Positions 1 through 6,687 of a stretch of 38,245 bases of DNA are shown here, one piece after another. The first letter of the stretch is position 1. Each line of letters opens with the position of its first letter. The DNA lies in contig JAUVHO010000019.1 in NCBI GenBank assembly GCA_030593295.1, positions 1-38,245 on the forward strand, written 5' to 3'. A program made the position numbers and the translations under genes. Origin of the DNA: Methanomassiliicoccales archaeon. Its GTDB lineage: Archaea; Thermoplasmatota; Thermoplasmata; RBG-16-68-12; SOIM01. The notes under the pieces are model-generated. The model saw only the letters and a program-made list of their open reading frames with translations. It had not been told where the DNA came from and made no database searches.

Positions 1-2
1 AC

Positions 3-1319
3 TATTTCAGCTACAATGAACGAAAGGCCATCAAGAGGTACGTTCAAGAAGGTCATGCGCTCATAGGGACAGGTCTGACACTTGATTCTGTGATGCTTGA
101 AGAGCATGGGCGTGCATTCGGACAGCTTTTTGGCCTGAAAGTTGCAAACGAGTATTACTACAAGACTGGTGTCCGCGACCTCGAGATCCTCAATCCGGAG
201 GATAACCATCCACTGTTCAACGAGATTCCTTCCGAATACGATACTGCCAACGGCATGACCCTCACTCCTGGTCTTTTCATCATCAACAGACCGCCTATAC
301 CCAACGAGTACTACCCCCTGAACTGGACCGATGAGCGTCTCGGCAGCGGCAAATACAAGGCGATGTCCTATCCAAACAACAACGCGACCGTCATAGTGAA
401 CGACGCAGGGAACTACAAAGCGGTCTACATAACCAACTTCGTCGAGAAGAACTCCAATGCGAACGACATACAACTGCTCTACAACTCGATGGTTTGGTCC
501 TGGGTGATAAACCCTCCAACGGACGTGTGGATATACAAGGAAATGAGCACGTTGAGGCTGGAATGGAACGGATCTACGTCCGCAAGGGTGCAGGGATACA
601 ACATCTACAGAGCGACATCGGTCAACGGATTCGATTTCAACGTGACATATGATACGGTGCCGGTCGGAATGGATCAGTGGACAGATTCGCAGCCGGATGC
701 TGGAGTGGACGCGAACAACTACTTCTACGTGGTCAGGGCGTACGACGAGAGGGATATCGAGGAGCAGAACCTGAACAAGGTCGGGAAGTTCGTGAAGCAG
801 CTGCACAAGGGGACCAACGAGATCTCGATCGGCTTTGAGCTGAAGGATCACAGCACCGGGGTTGCGTTCGAATCTGTGAACGGGCTGTACAAATCGGTGG
901 AGGCGTTCGATGCCCAGACCTGCGTATGGTATGTCTGGACACCCACAGGAGGGTCGCTAACCGAGATAGACAGGACGATGGGGCTGAGGGTGACGATGAG
1001 ATCCGATGGATCGCTGATAAACGTGGGCAGGGTGAAGGATACTAGCATTGTCCTTCCTGAAGTGAGCGCTTGCGCCAACTGGAACTTCGTGGGATATCCC
1101 TCGTTTGTGACGGGGGCGTTGCCGGATGTGCTTGATAATGGTGGAATGGCCGGGAAGTACGACCTGGTTCTGTGGTATGATCCGTTGGACAAGAAGCAGC
1201 ACTGGAAGTGGTTCGATCCCAATGACCCGGGAGGATCTCCGCTTAGGGAGCTTAAGCCGGGAATGGGGATATGGATACATGTGATTCAGGCGGGGGTTTG
1301 GGAGGTTAGGGGAGATTAG
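3..1319 (+). CDS. Exported multidomain protein, 5' end outside the window
   Basis: The reading frame is open from base 3, so the gene starts upstream and the GTG at 90 is internal. About the first 160 visible residues alternate short strands and helices (HALIGTG, ATVIVNDAGNYKAVYITNF) and resemble the Rossmann-like ThuA/class I amidotransferase fold, but I see no catalytic triad and claim no activity. A fibronectin type III-like domain follows (TLRLEWNGSTSARVQGYNIYR to NYFYVVRAYD). The last roughly 170 residues are a two-part module (NEISIGF, WNFVGYPSF, GIWIHV, ending WEVRGD) that also closes the proteins ending at 16584 and 27826. That module suggests a cell-surface protein. No transmembrane segment is present in the visible part, so attachment to the envelope, if any, is unexplained. 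Confidence 0.75.
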   Translation, partial: YFSYNERKAIKRYVQEGHALIGTGLTLDSVMLEEHGRAFGQLFGLKVANEYYYKTGVRDLEILNPEDNHPLFNEIPSEYDTANGMTLTPGLFIINRPPIPNEYYPLNWTDERLGSGKYKAMSYPNNNATVIVNDAGNYKAVYITNFVEKNSNANDIQLLYNSMVWSWVINPPTDVWIYKEMSTLRLEWNGSTSARVQGYNIYRATSVNGFDFNVTYDTVPVGMDQWTDSQPDAGVDANNYFYVVRAYDERDIEEQNLNKVGKFVKQLHKGTNEISIGFELKDHSTGVAFESVNGLYKSVEAFDAQTCVWYVWTPTGGSLTEIDRTMGLRVTMRSDGSLINVGRVKDTSIVLPEVSACANWNFVGYPSFVTGALPDVLDNGGMAGKYDLVLWYDPLDKKQHWKWFDPNDPGGSPLRELKPGMGIWIHVIQAGVWEVRGD

Positions 1320-1402
1320 CTGAGCACCGTGATGTCGCGAACAAGATTAACACAGACATTTATGGCACCGTTGTGATACAGGTCATAGCGAAAGTGATTG
1401 AG

Positions 1403-2110
1403 ATGAATGTATATCTTGATGCAAACATCATCTATGATCTGTTGCTCGGGTTGGCGTCATCAAGGAGGATGCTTGACGAAGATGATTTCGAAACGAATGG
1501 ACGAAGGCGCTCAGAATATCTCTACAATCTGATATATGCCAGAGATCAATTGATGGACTATGTAGCGTTTGAGGATACAGTGAGAAATGGCAGAATAGGG
1601 ATTTTCACCTCAAGATTCTCTGAGTTCGAAGCCTTTGGCGCGGCATACAAGGATGACTTCGTGTCGTTACTGATTGGAAGATTGAATTTCCCAATGTCCT
1701 ATGTACTTTCGAAAGTTGCTCCCAAAAGCGTATTCAGATCAATCCTGAAAAGGCATATTGAGAATTATGAGAATGGGGAGGAGATGGCAAATTGGTGCAC
1801 AGAGTTCCCACCAAGAGGAGTTGGATTCACCAGTATCTCAGACATTTATGCCTCTATGAACTACGTTGAGGATGAGTCAATTGATTTCAGCCAAGAAGAG
1901 TATCGTGACATCATAGGCGAACTGTCCAGATTCAATATGCTCGCATCGGACATAGTGCATATCATCATATGCAAACAGAATTCAATTGACTATCTGTTGA
2001 CAAGAGACAGGGATTTTCACGAACTGAAAGATTTAATCCAAGAGAAAGCTGGGATTGCAGTAATAAAGGGTTTGAGAGAAGCTTTGGATTTGTCCAGAAG
2101 AAGTGACTAG
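1403..2110 (+). CDS. PIN-domain nuclease-like protein
   Basis: This 235-residue protein has the acidic pattern of PIN-domain ribonucleases: D6 in VYLDANIIYDLL, E74/E76 in SRFSEFEA, D183 in LASDIVHIIIC and D202/D204 in LLTRDRDFHEL. Known PIN enzymes use these residues to bind Mg/Mn and cleave RNA. It is about 100 residues longer than a typical VapC toxin, with extra helical segments at roughly 20-60 and 85-160, and no VapB-like antitoxin lies beside it. The ATG at 1403 is preferred over the GTG at 1373 because GTGAT lies just upstream and the PIN fold begins at residue 3. It is the first gene of the AT-richer accessory block. A host-defence or RNA-processing role is inference from the fold. 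Confidence 0.75.
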   Translation: MNVYLDANIIYDLLLGLASSRRMLDEDDFETNGRRRSEYLYNLIYARDQLMDYVAFEDTVRNGRIGIFTSRFSEFEAFGAAYKDDFVSLLIGRLNFPMSYVLSKVAPKSVFRSILKRHIENYENGEEMANWCTEFPPRGVGFTSISDIYASMNYVEDESIDFSQEEYRDIIGELSRFNMLASDIVHIIICKQNSIDYLLTRDRDFHELKDLIQEKAGIAVIKGLREALDLSRRSD

Positions 2111-2246
2111 GCTTTCTTCCCGCATTGTCATGGCAGGGACCAAGATGAAAAACGCATTTGATGTGAACCATGACTCGCGACGTCGAATCATAAGGATGAC
2201 CGACCTACTTGGGGGACTCCGTCATAGGTAGGGTGAAATATGGTGG

Positions 2247-3020
2247 ATGAATAGTGGGATCAGAATGGAGAGTGCAACGAGGGTGAAAGGGTGCATTGTC
2301 AATGTTGGAGTGAATGCCAGTCATGGTAGCATTAGGAGCCCGTTGTTCCCCAATGGAAGGTTCATACTCCTCCCAATCCCTGAAAGGAAGGGATTTGAGA
2401 ATTGTCCGGAAATCCTTACATACTCAGATATCCTCAAGGACACGGGGAGTCTCAGAAAGAGAATCCTTCCTTCAAGGCACTTCAATACGAAAGTGCACAA
2501 TGATCCTGAGTTCGAGACCTACACATATGGAGACTACCCTGGTTCCGTGCCAAAAGCAAGCAAGCTCAAGAGACTCGGGACCGGTGACTACATCTTCTTT
2601 CTTTCTCGCCTGGTGGAATTCGACGGAGAGGCATACGGCACTGCGGGCTTCTACATTGTCGGGTACCTCAGAATAGAGCGTATCTTCAGAGACATTGCCA
2701 GGAAGCCAAGCCAACAAATCCTTTCGAGTATCTCAGGGAATGCGCACGTCAAGCGAGGTTTGTGTTGCGAACAGTACTTCGACCGCTTCTGGGTCTTCAA
2801 GGGTGACAAAGGCGAATCGTCAGTTGCTGAAACTGCAGTCCCCTTTGATAGGCATTTGGCAGATAGACTCCTTCGTGATGCCAAAGGTAATAAGCTGAGT
2901 TGGGATTGTGCAAAGTCTGATCTACAAGTAATCGGATCATACACCAGAACTTGTCCGATCATTGGCTCAAATGATGAAGTTGACTCAATTCGTATCCTCC
3001 TCGACTTGCTTCTGAACTGA
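2247..3020 (+). CDS. Nmad3-like putative nucleotide-modification-associated protein
   Basis: This 257-residue protein opens with VNVGVNASHGSIRSPLFPNG followed by FILLPIPE. It continues with NDPEFETYTYGDYP (around 85-100), GTGDYIFFLSRL (around 112-123) and SGNAHVKR. That order matches what I remember of the Nmad3 family, putative nucleotide-modification proteins found in phages and prokaryotes: a glycine-rich SPLxPDG-LPIP start, an H-x-DP motif, a GDLFLFF-type strand and an N-x-H motif. The biochemical role of that family is predicted, not proven. The start is uncertain: ATG 2247 has GGTGG almost touching it, ATG 2265 is possible, and GTG 2283 would begin right at the conserved domain. It converges on the radical SAM gene with 49 bases between stops. 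The protein at 4727 appears to be a distant relative. Confidence 0.6.
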   Translation: MNSGIRMESATRVKGCIVNVGVNASHGSIRSPLFPNGRFILLPIPERKGFENCPEILTYSDILKDTGSLRKRILPSRHFNTKVHNDPEFETYTYGDYPGSVPKASKLKRLGTGDYIFFLSRLVEFDGEAYGTAGFYIVGYLRIERIFRDIARKPSQQILSSISGNAHVKRGLCCEQYFDRFWVFKGDKGESSVAETAVPFDRHLADRLLRDAKGNKLSWDCAKSDLQVIGSYTRTCPIIGSNDEVDSIRILLDLLLN

Positions 3021-3069
3021 TGGGTGCCAAGTAATGAACTGTCTGCCCTCCACACGGAAGATTGGACCA

Positions 3070-4161
3070 TTAGGGTTTCACAAGGCAATCGTAGTCAGGT
3101 CCTTGAAGAATGCTTCCAGTATTCAGATGCCTTCTTGCAGCACATCCTCCCCTGCAAATCTCGTATTTTGAGCATTGAGAGCAAGACCCTTCAATGAGTG
3201 CATTACCAGGGTCTCTGAGTAGGCCAAATGGATAATCCTCTCTTCTCCAAATCTCCTCAAGACTGGATTTGTGGATGTTGCCAGCTACATAGATCGGATG
3301 GGGTCCATCTGAGCCCGGCTCGAGACGCAGAGCCAAACACGGAATTACATCACCTTCAGAGGTAATTGCACAGGCGGTCTTCCAAGCAGAGCAAGACGGT
3401 GTTTCTCCTGAACCCTCGAGAAGAAAGCAGAAGTTCATTCCACCAGAAGTAATCCTGACTCGACCATGCTTTTCCATGTTTCCTTTCAAATCAAGGAATG
3501 ACCGCCAGAACATCGTCTTTTCCTCTCTCGAGAGTTCCAGTTCTTTCCTGTTCTCAAAGGCCCGTCCCTGCAAAATGAGTCCGAGAACCTTCAGTTTTCC
3601 AATGCCATTCTCCTCGCAAATGCGGACGACGGCCCGGAGGTCAGATACATTGATTTTCGTCGGAGTGAAGTACGCTGACACCGCCGTGCCAGCTTCTACG
3701 AGTTCCCTCACAGAACTCATCGTTTCCTGGAAGCTCCCATTCACTTTGGTGATAGCATCATGAGTTGTTTCTGGGCCGTGAATCGAGAGAAAGACTTCGT
3801 TCACTTCAGTATCTGCCAAAGCTGTCAGTGTCTCCTGAGGTAGCCGATAACCAGAAGTGTAGACAATCACCTGATAACCAAGGCTCTTCGCATACTCTAT
3901 CGCCTCGAATATTCCCTGCCACATAAGTGGTTCCCCACCAGTGAGTACGGCTTTCTTTCCCCCAAGATTAGACCAAGATCTCAAGGCATCTCTCACGGCG
4001 CCGAATGAGAGATTGCCCCCGAGCGTTGTGCCCCCGAACACTGAGCAATGAAGACAACCGAGGTTATTCGATTCTAAACCAATCGAACAACTGGTCGTTA
4101 CTTCAATCTCAATCTTCTTTGGATTCGTTTTCAATGAACTCCCTCCAGAGGGGTCATGCAT
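3070..4161 (-). CDS. Radical SAM/SPASM enzyme with non-canonical cysteine spacing
   Basis: This 363-residue protein has the radical SAM signature next to TTSC (C25) and GCLHC (C36, C39), the GGEP motif at 75-78, and a C-terminal SPASM-type cysteine set (C257, C264, C275, C327, C330, C336, C340, C359). SPASM enzymes bind auxiliary Fe-S clusters and usually modify peptides; other radical SAM enzymes act on nucleic acids. The cluster motif is CX10CX2C instead of the usual CX3CX2C. It is the only minus-strand gene between the two Nmad3-like genes. The start is ambiguous. ATG 4161 has no clear ribosome site. TTG 4134 has GGAGGG five bases upstream, and a TATA-like TATTTATAT near 4197-4205 would give a leader for either. 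The substrate is unknown; nucleic-acid modification is a hypothesis from context only. Confidence 0.85.
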   Translation of the reverse strand: MHDPSGGSSLKTNPKKIEIEVTTSCSIGLESNNLGCLHCSVFGGTTLGGNLSFGAVRDALRSWSNLGGKKAVLTGGEPLMWQGIFEAIEYAKSLGYQVIVYTSGYRLPQETLTALADTEVNEVFLSIHGPETTHDAITKVNGSFQETMSSVRELVEAGTAVSAYFTPTKINVSDLRAVVRICEENGIGKLKVLGLILQGRAFENRKELELSREEKTMFWRSFLDLKGNMEKHGRVRITSGGMNFCFLLEGSGETPSCSAWKTACAITSEGDVIPCLALRLEPGSDGPHPIYVAGNIHKSSLEEIWRREDYPFGLLRDPGNALIEGSCSQCSKYEICRGGCAARRHLNTGSILQGPDYDCLVKP

Positions 4162-4195
4162 GAGCCCGTCGAGCTTCTTTCAAGATGGTCCTTTC

Positions 4196-4205
4196 CATAT
4201 AAATA
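4196..4205 (-). promoter_or_regulatory. Probable TATA box of the radical SAM gene
   Basis: Read on the minus strand the bases give TATTTATAT. About 25 bases downstream would place the transcript start near 4175, leaving a short leader before ATG 4161 or about 40 bases before TTG 4134. The rest of the divergent gap 4162-4524 holds no convincing coding sequence on either strand. Confidence 0.4.
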
Positions 4206-4491
4206 GACTACCTGAGTTCTTTCTTCTTGAAGGAATTGAAAACGATTTGGTCGTAATCCAATGCTTAAAGAAGTGGGGAGTTCCAGGCCTTGGGAAGATA
4301 CAGCTTTCGTTGGACAGGAAGAGTCCTTGGGGGGCACTATTCATGGTGTCCGACTTATAATAATCGCTCTGGGAAATGGGTCATCAAACATCTCACAGAA
4401 GCATCATATATGATGGAAAGCCCATTTGGAGTTAGAGGGCATTCAATTGGGCAGAAACGAATATAAGAGAATTGCACGTTTCCGCCCCAAA

Positions 4492-4501
4492 ACAGTTTAA
4501 T
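4492..4501 (+). promoter_or_regulatory. Probable TATA box of the zinc-ribbon/Nmad3-like unit
   Basis: GTTTAATAG, preceded by an A-rich stretch, lies about 28 bases before the ATG at 4525. That is the spacing expected for a leaderless archaeal transcript, which fits the lack of a ribosome site before 4525. A second AT-rich stretch (GAATATAAG, around 4460) is an alternative. Confidence 0.4.
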
Positions 4502-4524
4502 AGGGAGAATCCAAATGAGCATCG

Positions 4525-4647
4525 ATGACAAGCGTCAAGAAATTCAAATGCACAGAATGTGGGGATACTGTGGAGAGTTCGTGTGGCCCTCCGAAACTTT
4601 GCGAGAAATGCCATTCCATATTCCCCTTTGTAGAGGTGGAAGACTGA
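4525..4647 (+). CDS. Small zinc-ribbon protein (40 residues)
   Basis: This short ORF reads MTSVKKFKCTECGDTVESSC and continues to CEKCHSIFPFVEVED. The cysteines at 9, 12, 26 and 29 form two CxxC knuckles of a zinc ribbon, with an extra cysteine at 20. The frame is closed by a TGA at 4516, so the ATG at 4525 is the first possible start. It lies 79 bases upstream of the second Nmad3-like gene on the same strand and is probably co-transcribed with it. Zinc ribbons of this size usually bind nucleic acid or a partner protein. The pairing with a putative modification protein suggests an accessory or substrate-guiding role, which is inference. The larger overlapping ORF in another frame (4515-4730) lacks any such pattern. 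Confidence 0.65.
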   Translation: MTSVKKFKCTECGDTVESSCGPPKLCEKCHSIFPFVEVED

Positions 4648-4726
4648 GAATGACGGCAGCATTCTCATCTATGGCAAAGATTCTGCCATATTCGGACACT
4701 TTTTACAGCCACCAAGGGGGGACGAA

Positions 4727-5377
4727 ATGAGAAATCGCAAACAGAACTGGAAGAGGATGAATTACGCCGATGAAGATCTCGGCTATCTTACGTATTATTA
4801 TTCATCAAGGCAATCCAATATACCGACCCGAGCAGTTGACAGAATAGGTGACAACAAGAGGGACCCGAATCTTGAAACAAGGACATATGGAGTCTTCACT
4901 GACTGCAATTGCCGAGGAAGGAAGAACGTCGTGAGAGATGGTCGTAAATATCTGTTCTTCATGACGAACTTCAAGAACGTGAGGCAAGTCACTGGATACT
5001 ATGAGATTGGCTGGTTTCATAACGTACACTGCTCCATTTCAACAAAGACTGTAGCTCTGAAAGCGTCGAGAGTCCATTTTGTCGGCTCTGGCATACGCTT
5101 TGTTGGAAAACCGCAAAGGACTATTCGACATAATGATATCTCAGATGATGAAATCCGTATCTTTGGTCCACCAAGAGGTTGCTGCAGGCTCGATCATAAG
5201 AGTGTTTCGAAGCTATTGGAATCCTTGAACGGCAAGGAAGATATATCTGGACATTATGTGCGAGAAATCAAGAAACTGGAAACCGAGAATCTGAAGGACA
5301 GTGGCAAATACAGATACCCATCAAGCCATAGAGAAGAGACATTCAGAGTGAAAGACATCGGTGCATACTTAGTCTGA
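4727..5377 (+). CDS. Second Nmad3-like protein
   Basis: The product has 216 residues and a strong ribosome site (GGGGGGA) five bases before the ATG. The core DPNLETRTYG at about 47-56, followed by KYLFFMTNF and TGYYEIGWF, lines up with DPEFETYTYG, DYIFFLSRL and GFYIVGYL of the protein at 2247. The two therefore look like distant paralogues. This copy lacks the recognisable SPLFPNG/LPIPE start, so on its own the family call is weaker. The C-terminal 60 residues are charged and helical. It follows the zinc-ribbon gene and ends six bases from the convergent antitoxin gene. Function is unknown; a partner role with the radical SAM enzyme and the first Nmad3-like protein is a hypothesis. Confidence 0.5.
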   Translation: MRNRKQNWKRMNYADEDLGYLTYYYSSRQSNIPTRAVDRIGDNKRDPNLETRTYGVFTDCNCRGRKNVVRDGRKYLFFMTNFKNVRQVTGYYEIGWFHNVHCSISTKTVALKASRVHFVGSGIRFVGKPQRTIRHNDISDDEIRIFGPPRGCCRLDHKSVSKLLESLNGKEDISGHYVREIKKLETENLKDSGKYRYPSSHREETFRVKDIGAYLV

Positions 5378-5383
5378 AGGGTC

Positions 5384-6052
5384 CTATTCAGTTTCCCATT
5401 TCTCGCTTCTACTCTTGTCCCACATATCAGGATACTCCCGATGGACCAAGTCAACGACCTCTTTGGCTGTGAGGTTGTTCAGTCTCCTTTTCACGTTCTT
5501 GGTCTCTTCACCAACCAACTCAGGATACACATTCCAAAGTTCATCACCCAATTGGAGGCCGTCCTTTGTCAACTCAAAGATCTCAACTGATGCGTCCTTT
5601 CCAAGCACCTCTTTGTGAGACTTGAGAAACTTCCCATTCCTCAAACGTTCAATCCGTTGATCGAGGTTGGGATCCCACGGGCCTCCTTGCATCGGTCTGA
5701 ACAGAGGAAATGAAACTACAGAAGACTTATCATCAATAGCTTCTCTCAGGTAGAACTCCTCCTTCTGAAACAATGTGATTCCTCGAATTGCTTCGTGGTC
5801 TTCCTTGACACCAGGCGAGAATAATAATAGAAGGGCAACAGAATCGTTGGCGAAGAGCCCATTCTTGAGTAGAGTATTTGTGATTCGAGCCTTAATAAGA
5901 GCCTCAACATCATATACGATACGTCCGCAGAACCCACAACTGTATGCTTTGACATCATGTACTACGAACTGATCGTCATTATCAGCTAACTCCACATCCC
6001 TTGTGGTCTCAGTCATTCCGACTTGGCAGTTAGTACAATACGTTGGTGTCAT
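5384..6052 (-). CDS. Antitoxin-like protein: MqsA/YgiT-type zinc finger plus YwgA-like domain
   Basis: This 222-residue protein begins with a zinc-binding unit, C6-x2-C9 and C39-x2-C42, in the pattern of YgiT/MqsA antitoxins. Residues from about 75 to the end (VALLLLFSPG, ITLFQKEEFYL, SFPLFRPMQGGPWDPNL, FELTKDGLQLGDELW, VVDLVHREYPDMWDKS) follow the layout of the YwgA-like winged-helix family, which often ends in a YPxxxxKS motif. The usual XRE-type DNA-binding domain of MqsA is thus replaced. The ATG overlaps the stop of the upstream toxin gene (ATGA), so the two are translationally coupled, in toxin-first order as in mqsRA. The zinc half and coupling support the antitoxin call; the replaced C-terminal half leaves DNA binding open. 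Confidence 0.65.
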   Translation of the reverse strand: MTPTYCTNCQVGMTETTRDVELADNDDQFVVHDVKAYSCGFCGRIVYDVEALIKARITNTLLKNGLFANDSVALLLLFSPGVKEDHEAIRGITLFQKEEFYLREAIDDKSSVVSFPLFRPMQGGPWDPNLDQRIERLRNGKFLKSHKEVLGKDASVEIFELTKDGLQLGDELWNVYPELVGEETKNVKRRLNNLTAKEVVDLVHREYPDMWDKSRSEKWETE

Positions 6053-6279
6053 TTTTCATCCCGCGCAGAGACAATGGTTGCGGTCCCACCATAGTACCGG
6101 AAGTGAACACGAAGGATCCTACCAGCTTTAGTCCTGGAAATGCACTCGAATTTCTTTCGGCTTTTCCTTGCTGATTCCATATTCTGAAGAGCTTGATACA
6201 CTTCGTACTCATGAACATGATGCTTTGTCCCGATCTTCTCGAGCACATCTGGTGGTATGACAACCGTGTCTATTCTCAT
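6049..6279 (-). CDS. Toxin-like protein of the BrnT/DUF4258 type
   Basis: This 76-residue protein has the compact layout of small RelE/BrnT-like or DUF4258 proteins: a short N-terminal helix (HEYEVYQAL), a basic middle (SARKSRKKFECISRTKAG) and a terminal beta hairpin RILRVHFRYYGGTATIVSARDEK-like end in which the I-V-S/T-A-R-D signature is typical. Members of these families are ribonucleases paired with zinc-finger or HTH antitoxins. The ATG at 6279 has no strong ribosome site, and a TATA box 22 bases upstream points to a leaderless transcript. It overlaps the antitoxin start by four bases. Target and activity are not shown by the sequence. Confidence 0.65.
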   Translation of the reverse strand: MRIDTVVIPPDVLEKIGTKHHVHEYEVYQALQNMESARKSRKKFECISRTKAGRILRVHFRYYGGTATIVSARDEK

Positions 6280-6300
6280 TTCCGACAGATATATGTTCTG

Positions 6301-6308
6301 ATTTATTA
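6301..6308 (-). promoter_or_regulatory. TATA box of the toxin-antitoxin operon
   Basis: The minus strand reads AGTAATAAAT just upstream of the toxin gene, with about 22 bases between the box and the ATG at 6279. This spacing implies a leaderless toxin mRNA. Confidence 0.45.
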
Positions 6309-6315
6309 CTTTTGG

Positions 6316-6329
6316 TCTCCTTTAGGAGA
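6316..6329. promoter_or_regulatory. Candidate operator: perfect 14-base inverted repeat
   Basis: TCTCCT-TT-AGGAGA is a perfect inverted repeat directly upstream of the TATA box of the toxin-antitoxin operon, overlapping the position where TFB would contact the promoter. It resembles in form the AACCT-Nx-AGGTT palindrome bound by bacterial MqsA, which autoregulates its operon. The rest of 6330-6687 contains no gene that I can support. Confidence 0.45.
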
Positions 6330-6687
6330 GGTCAAACTGACACAAATAGTACCTGGCAATACTAATATCTCAGAATCCTCATCCATCTAGGTGATTGCCG
6401 TCCCTCATTGGAACTGGATCTCAATGAGAATACCCAAGTGATATATGATGCTCTATCAGAATCCTCTTTCAGCTCTTCGGTGGCTCATCGTCTCCATTCC
6501 ACCAACAACAACTGAATCCACACGACCCCCGTAGCCACCTTGCGATTCACCACAAAAATGGAACTAACATCAGACAACATACAATTACTTCTCCATCGAA
6601 CCTGTACAGCAGGAAGCCATCAACAACATCTAGAACAAACACCTACCTAATACCCGAATGAATCGTCATACACTTTCGCCAAGTAGG

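Noticed and set aside
4131-4360. Overlapping ORFs of 66-68 codons on both strands in the gap before the radical SAM gene
   Set aside because: Neither has a ribosome site, a domain pattern or protein-like composition. They overlap each other and the promoter.
4515-4730. A 71-codon ORF overlapping the zinc-ribbon gene in another frame
   Set aside because: It has no recognisable motif, and the other frame explains the region with a clear zinc ribbon.
6404-6428. CTCATTG/CAATGAG inverted repeat as a terminator or operator
   Set aside because: It has 7-base arms with an 11-base spacer, no T tract, and no gene end or promoter close by.
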